Positions 5,480-8,165 of a stretch of DNA of 8,165 bases are shown in pieces (within the stretch, counting starts at the first letter, position 1; each line of letters opens with the position of its first letter). The translations under genes were made by a program, and so were the position numbers. The notes under the pieces are model-generated. The model was given only the letters and a program-made list of their open reading frames with translations, did not search any database and was not told the DNA's origin. The stretch is from Candidatus Helarchaeota archaeon. Lineage in GTDB: Archaea; Asgardarchaeota; Lokiarchaeia; Helarchaeales; HEL-GB-A. The stretch lies in NCBI GenBank assembly GCA_013375405.1, contig JABXJU010000198.1:1-8165 (forward strand). Direction: 5' to 3'.

Positions 5480-7027
5480 TTATGGGCGTGCTCGTAGATC
5501 GAGTCGTTTTAGGACTTCTGCTGTTACTTTTCCGACAATATCTACTGCCTCAATATTTACTTTATCTATTGTATCATTTTTCGTATGGATCACATCCATA
5601 CGGCGTCGTATGCCACCGATAGATACCCGATTCGCTTTAAATCCCCGTATTACAGGAATCATATCATCATTCCATGAGCCAGTTAAGACCCAAGGAGAAA
5701 TGACTCGAAGTCTTCGATTCGATCCTTCTTTACGGGGAATTTGGCGTCGTTTCATGGTCTTTTTGAAGAGATTTTCTATATCAAGGCATGGGAGTCGCGG
5801 GGGATAACCAATAGGGCCGGGGATATACATATGCCCTCGAACAGCAGCAATTTTTAAATTGAGGAAGTATGTGTCATCTGGATCCAATTCAGCCTCATGT
5901 GCTTTAAGGAAAGAGATCGCACCGAATAATCCCAATTCCTCCGCGCCTGTTGCCACGAAAGTTAAATTAAAGTTCTCTAGAGGATCTTTTGCAAAATTTT
6001 CTGCTAATTCTAGGAATACACCCAAGCCAGACGCATTGTCGATAGCACCAGGTGACTCATTTCCAGTTCTATTGAATTCAAGAAAAACAAGTGTCACGAC
6101 ATCACCAGCAGCAAGGCCCCATAAGATACCGAGAAAAAGGACGAGATTAACGCCACCACCAACTAAGATTAGCATATAAAGACTAATATAACCAACCGGA
6201 ATTATTATACTTAAGAGTAAATTAATATAGAACATAGTAGCTCTGAGTGCCATTGGCCAAGTCTGACTTTTCGTGTCGTAATGTGACATCAGAATGACTT
6301 CGCCTGAAGCAGCATCCTTTCCTTTTGTACAATCGATTTTCGCGATAATATTTTTGGATTTGTACTCTATAGCTTTGAAGATTTTTCCTTCGGTATTTTG
6401 AAATTTGTAATAGAATCGTGCTGTGATTGAAGTATAAAAGGAAAAAACTATGATACCAATGGATATGATGACCCCAGCAATAAAGCCTGCACGTAGCGCT
6501 GTCAATGGATTAAGAAAAGAGACTAATAATAAGGCAGTGAGTATTAATCCGATTTCGATTCCTTCAAAAAAACGGAGTAATACTTCATTGACAAAGTGTG
6601 TGAATGTAAATTCTTCGTCGACGGGTGTCAAGCCGAATTCCTTGAATTTTCCTGTGATATAGTTGGCTGCTTTTTCTTCGCCTTCCGTTCCAACCTTGCG
6701 TGGAAAGGTGAGGGATTCTACATGTTTAAACGCTTTTTCCTTATTGAATTTGTCTTCAAATTCCAAGCGTTCGGTTTCGTCGACTGCTTCTTTTTCCCAA
6801 CCTTTAGGAGTTTCTCTCTTTTTTTCCTTAGGCACTTCAGCAGGTTTTGGAGGTTCAGCAGGTTTAGGGGGAGCTTCTTTTTTTTCTTCTACCGCAACTT
6901 CTTCCTCTTTTTCAGGCACTTCTTCTTCAGGAACTTCTTCAGCTACTTCTTCAGCTGGTTTTTCTTCGACTACTTTCTTTTTGGCAGCTTTTTTCTTCTT
7001 TGATGATTTCTTTTTGCCCTTCGCCAT
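5480..7027 (-). CDS. Membrane-embedded M28-family zinc metallopeptidase with charged N-terminal tail
   Basis: The protein has 515 residues from the ATG at 7027, preferred because a GAAGGAGA site lies 8 bases upstream. An in-frame ATG at 7072 has no such site and lies inside the likely TATA element. Residues 1-75 are low complexity: lysine-rich (3-18), glutamate/valine-rich (21-49), then proline/alanine/lysine (52-67). The M28 domain starts near FPRKVGTEGEEKAANYI (108-124). Motifs are SHYDT (H249, D251), AIDNASG (D330), GAEELG (E363, E364) and IHTKNDTID (H481), which match the M28 zinc and catalytic sites. The position of the remaining ligand, normally D in an N-[LF]-D motif, is K392 in FLNLKIAAV. 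Two hydrophobic hairpins are inserted: about 156-172 with 181-199, and about 266-290 with 293-316. The basic stretch after the second helix suggests that all soluble parts, including the active site, face the cytoplasm. Family members are aminopeptidases or related hydrolases; the substrate here is unknown. It is divergent from galT and has its own terminator. Confidence 0.85.
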   Translation of the reverse strand: MAKGKKKSSKKKKAAKKKVVEEKPAEEVAEEVPEEEVPEKEEEVAVEEKKEAPPKPAEPPKPAEVPKEKKRETPKGWEKEAVDETERLEFEDKFNKEKAFKHVESLTFPRKVGTEGEEKAANYITGKFKEFGLTPVDEEFTFTHFVNEVLLRFFEGIEIGLILTALLLVSFLNPLTALRAGFIAGVIISIGIIVFSFYTSITARFYYKFQNTEGKIFKAIEYKSKNIIAKIDCTKGKDAASGEVILMSHYDTKSQTWPMALRATMFYINLLLSIIIPVGYISLYMLILVGGGVNLVLFLGILWGLAAGDVVTLVFLEFNRTGNESPGAIDNASGLGVFLELAENFAKDPLENFNLTFVATGAEELGLFGAISFLKAHEAELDPDDTYFLNLKIAAVRGHMYIPGPIGYPPRLPCLDIENLFKKTMKRRQIPRKEGSNRRLRVISPWVLTGSWNDDMIPVIRGFKANRVSIGGIRRRMDVIHTKNDTIDKVNIEAVDIVGKVTAEVLKRLDLRARP

Positions 7028-7035
7028 AAGCTTTT

Positions 7036-7042
7036 CTCCTTC
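7036..7042 (-). promoter_or_regulatory. Shine-Dalgarno site fixing the peptidase start
   Basis: The minus strand reads GAAGGAG, with 8 bases to the ATG at 7027. This supports starting the protein at MAKGKKK rather than at the in-frame ATG 15 codons upstream (7072). Confidence 0.7.
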
Positions 7043-7069
7043 AAAGTTAAACTCACTTTTAGTACTACT

Positions 7070-7089
7070 CATATTTAAAAATATATATG
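7070..7089. promoter_or_regulatory. AT-rich, near-symmetrical TATA region shared by galT and the peptidase gene
   Basis: A 20-base AT-rich block bounded by CATAT and ATATG contains TTTAAAAATATA on the plus strand and TATATATTTTTAAATA on the minus strand. It lies about 57-76 bases before the galT ATG and 43-62 bases before the peptidase ATG. With initiation about 25 bases from a TATA core, both genes would have short leaders. It is the best candidate for one or two divergent core promoters. Confidence 0.5.
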
Positions 7090-7145
7090 AGAGTTAGATA
7101 GATGGAATTGATTGATAAATTAAGAAAATTTGTTTAGTGATTGAA

Positions 7146-8147
7146 ATGGGTGAATTACGCTGGAATCCAATCCTCCAGGAATGGGTTATTATTGCATCAC
7201 ACCGGACGAAGCGTCCTTTGCTTCCTAAGACTCAAGATTGTCCATTCTGCCCAGGTTGTCCAGAGGTTGAGGGGCATGGAAATTGGAGAGCCCTTCATCT
7301 TCCGAATAAATTCCCTGCATTAATGGTTGATCCGCCGGAACCCGATGTTGAATCGGAAGATCTCTTTCAAGTGAAATCCGCCAAGGGAGTTTGTGAAGTG
7401 CTCCTTTACACACCAGATCACAATACGGAACTTCATCAGCTGGATCTTGACCATATTGGTGATATTATTGATATGTGGGTGAGCAGATATAAAGAACTGG
7501 GAGCTAAGAAAGATATAAACTACGTCTTCATTTTTGAAAATAGAGGACGTGCTATAGGTGTCACATTGGATCACCCCCATGGCCAATTGTATGCATTCAC
7601 GTTCATTCCGCGGAAAATTCAGGCTGAACTGAACTCCTCAAAACATTATATGGAAAAGCGGAAGGAATGTTTATTCTGTGAAATCCTCCAGAAAGAACTG
7701 AAAGATGGACGAAGGATTGTGTTTGATAACAGTTCCTTTACAGCATTCATTCCATTCTACGCTACCTGGCCGTATGGCGTCCATATATATTCCAATCGCC
7801 ATCTACAAAACCTCTTAGACCTTACAGACCAAGAAAAGAAAGATTTTGCATCAATTCTCAAAATTATCCGAGCAAAATATGACGCACTCTTCAATTTTAA
7901 GCTGCCTTACACTTTGGTATTTCACCAAAGTCCTACGGATGGCGCTGACTATCCATATTACCATTTCCATATAGAGTTCTCTCCCATTCACCGAGGCGAA
8001 AAGAAAGTAAAATATTTAGCAGGCGTTGAATTAGGGACAAACGCTTTTATTAATCCGACCACTCCTGAAGAAAAAGCAAAAGAATTGCGAACTTGTCCAA
8101 TAATTATTTTGCCATTGCATCGCCCGGAACGCACTTTGTCTGTATAG
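7146..8147 (+). CDS. galT: Galactose-1-phosphate uridylyltransferase
   Basis: Expected to transfer UMP between UDP-glucose and galactose-1-phosphate through a uridylylated histidine, the central step of the Leloir pathway, in the cytoplasm. Of 333 residues (E. coli GalT has 348), the start ELRWNPILQEWVIIASHRTKRP is typical. Zinc-site residues are C32 and C35 (CPFC), H92 (TPDHN) and H143. The active-site motif is HPHGQ (143-147) with nucleophile H145. Further matches are a CLFC pair (175, 178), HFH (273-275), and YLAGVELGTNAFINPTTPEEKAKELR (290-315). A GTG at 7137 in the same frame would add three residues (MIE). ATG 7146 is preferred because family proteins start just before the ELR motif, and the bases GTGAT at 7137 could act as a weak Shine-Dalgarno. 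No strong ribosome site precedes either. The HIT/GalT superfamily includes ADP-glucose and dinucleotide phosphorylases, so sugar and nucleotide specificity is not proven. The reading frame is complete. Confidence 0.93.
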   Translation: MGELRWNPILQEWVIIASHRTKRPLLPKTQDCPFCPGCPEVEGHGNWRALHLPNKFPALMVDPPEPDVESEDLFQVKSAKGVCEVLLYTPDHNTELHQLDLDHIGDIIDMWVSRYKELGAKKDINYVFIFENRGRAIGVTLDHPHGQLYAFTFIPRKIQAELNSSKHYMEKRKECLFCEILQKELKDGRRIVFDNSSFTAFIPFYATWPYGVHIYSNRHLQNLLDLTDQEKKDFASILKIIRAKYDALFNFKLPYTLVFHQSPTDGADYPYYHFHIEFSPIHRGEKKVKYLAGVELGTNAFINPTTPEEKAKELRTCPIIILPLHRPERTLSV

Positions 8148-8165
8148 AAAACTTTGTGAGGACCT

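Noticed and set aside
7028..7072. Fifteen-residue N-terminal extension of the peptidase from the ATG at 7072
   Set aside because: That ATG lies within the AT-rich promoter block and has no Shine-Dalgarno, whereas the ATG at 7027 has a well-spaced GGAG.
6596..7097. Two plus-strand frames rich in Phe or Ser opposite the peptidase N-terminus
   Set aside because: They are antisense images of the lysine/glutamate-rich tail; the runs of F and S come from complementing AAG/GAA codons. No ribosome site supports them.
8148..8165. GTGAGG after galT as a ribosome site or start of a following gene
   Set aside because: Only 18 bases remain before the window ends, too few to tell a start codon or Shine-Dalgarno from chance.

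Overview
The window looks archaeal. Shine-Dalgarno motifs of the GGAG/GGTG type sit before three of the four genes. The AT-rich promoter elements resemble archaeal TATA boxes, and genes end in long T tracts without strong GC hairpins. One protein has the TrmB plan, an archaeal regulator family. The very long coiled coil, the lysine-rich tails and the membrane-embedded M28 peptidase would suit an Asgard-type or other uncultured archaeon, but that placement is inference from general impression and no marker gene is present.

Layout: four substantial genes cover nearly everything. On the minus strand, reading right to left, come an M28-family metallopeptidase with a charged tail and two transmembrane hairpins (7027 to 5480), a 319-base intergenic region, then a two-gene operon. 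The operon has an AAA/STAND-like ATPase with a winged helix and TPR-like C-terminus (5160 to 3268), followed after only 21 bases by a 1051-residue coiled-coil protein (3246 to 91). The coiled-coil protein has a TrmB-like winged helix at one end and a TrmB/PLD-like globular domain at the other. Its stop is followed at once by a double T-tract terminator. On the plus strand, divergent from the peptidase, is a galactose-1-phosphate uridylyltransferase (galT, 7146 to 8147). galT and the peptidase share a short AT-rich intergenic region that probably carries back-to-back promoters.

How the genes may work together: galT is an ordinary Leloir-pathway enzyme and the peptidase looks like an independent unit with its own terminator. 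The part most likely to be an undescribed system is the ATPase plus coiled-coil operon: an NTP-driven switch or assembly protein co-expressed with a giant elongated protein that seems to have grown from a TrmB-like regulator by internal duplication. Within the coiled coil, two consecutive units of about 289 residues align almost without gaps, and a shorter degenerate third unit precedes them. The peptidase is a second point of interest: it keeps four of the five expected zinc-ligand positions but has lysine where the family normally has an aspartate.
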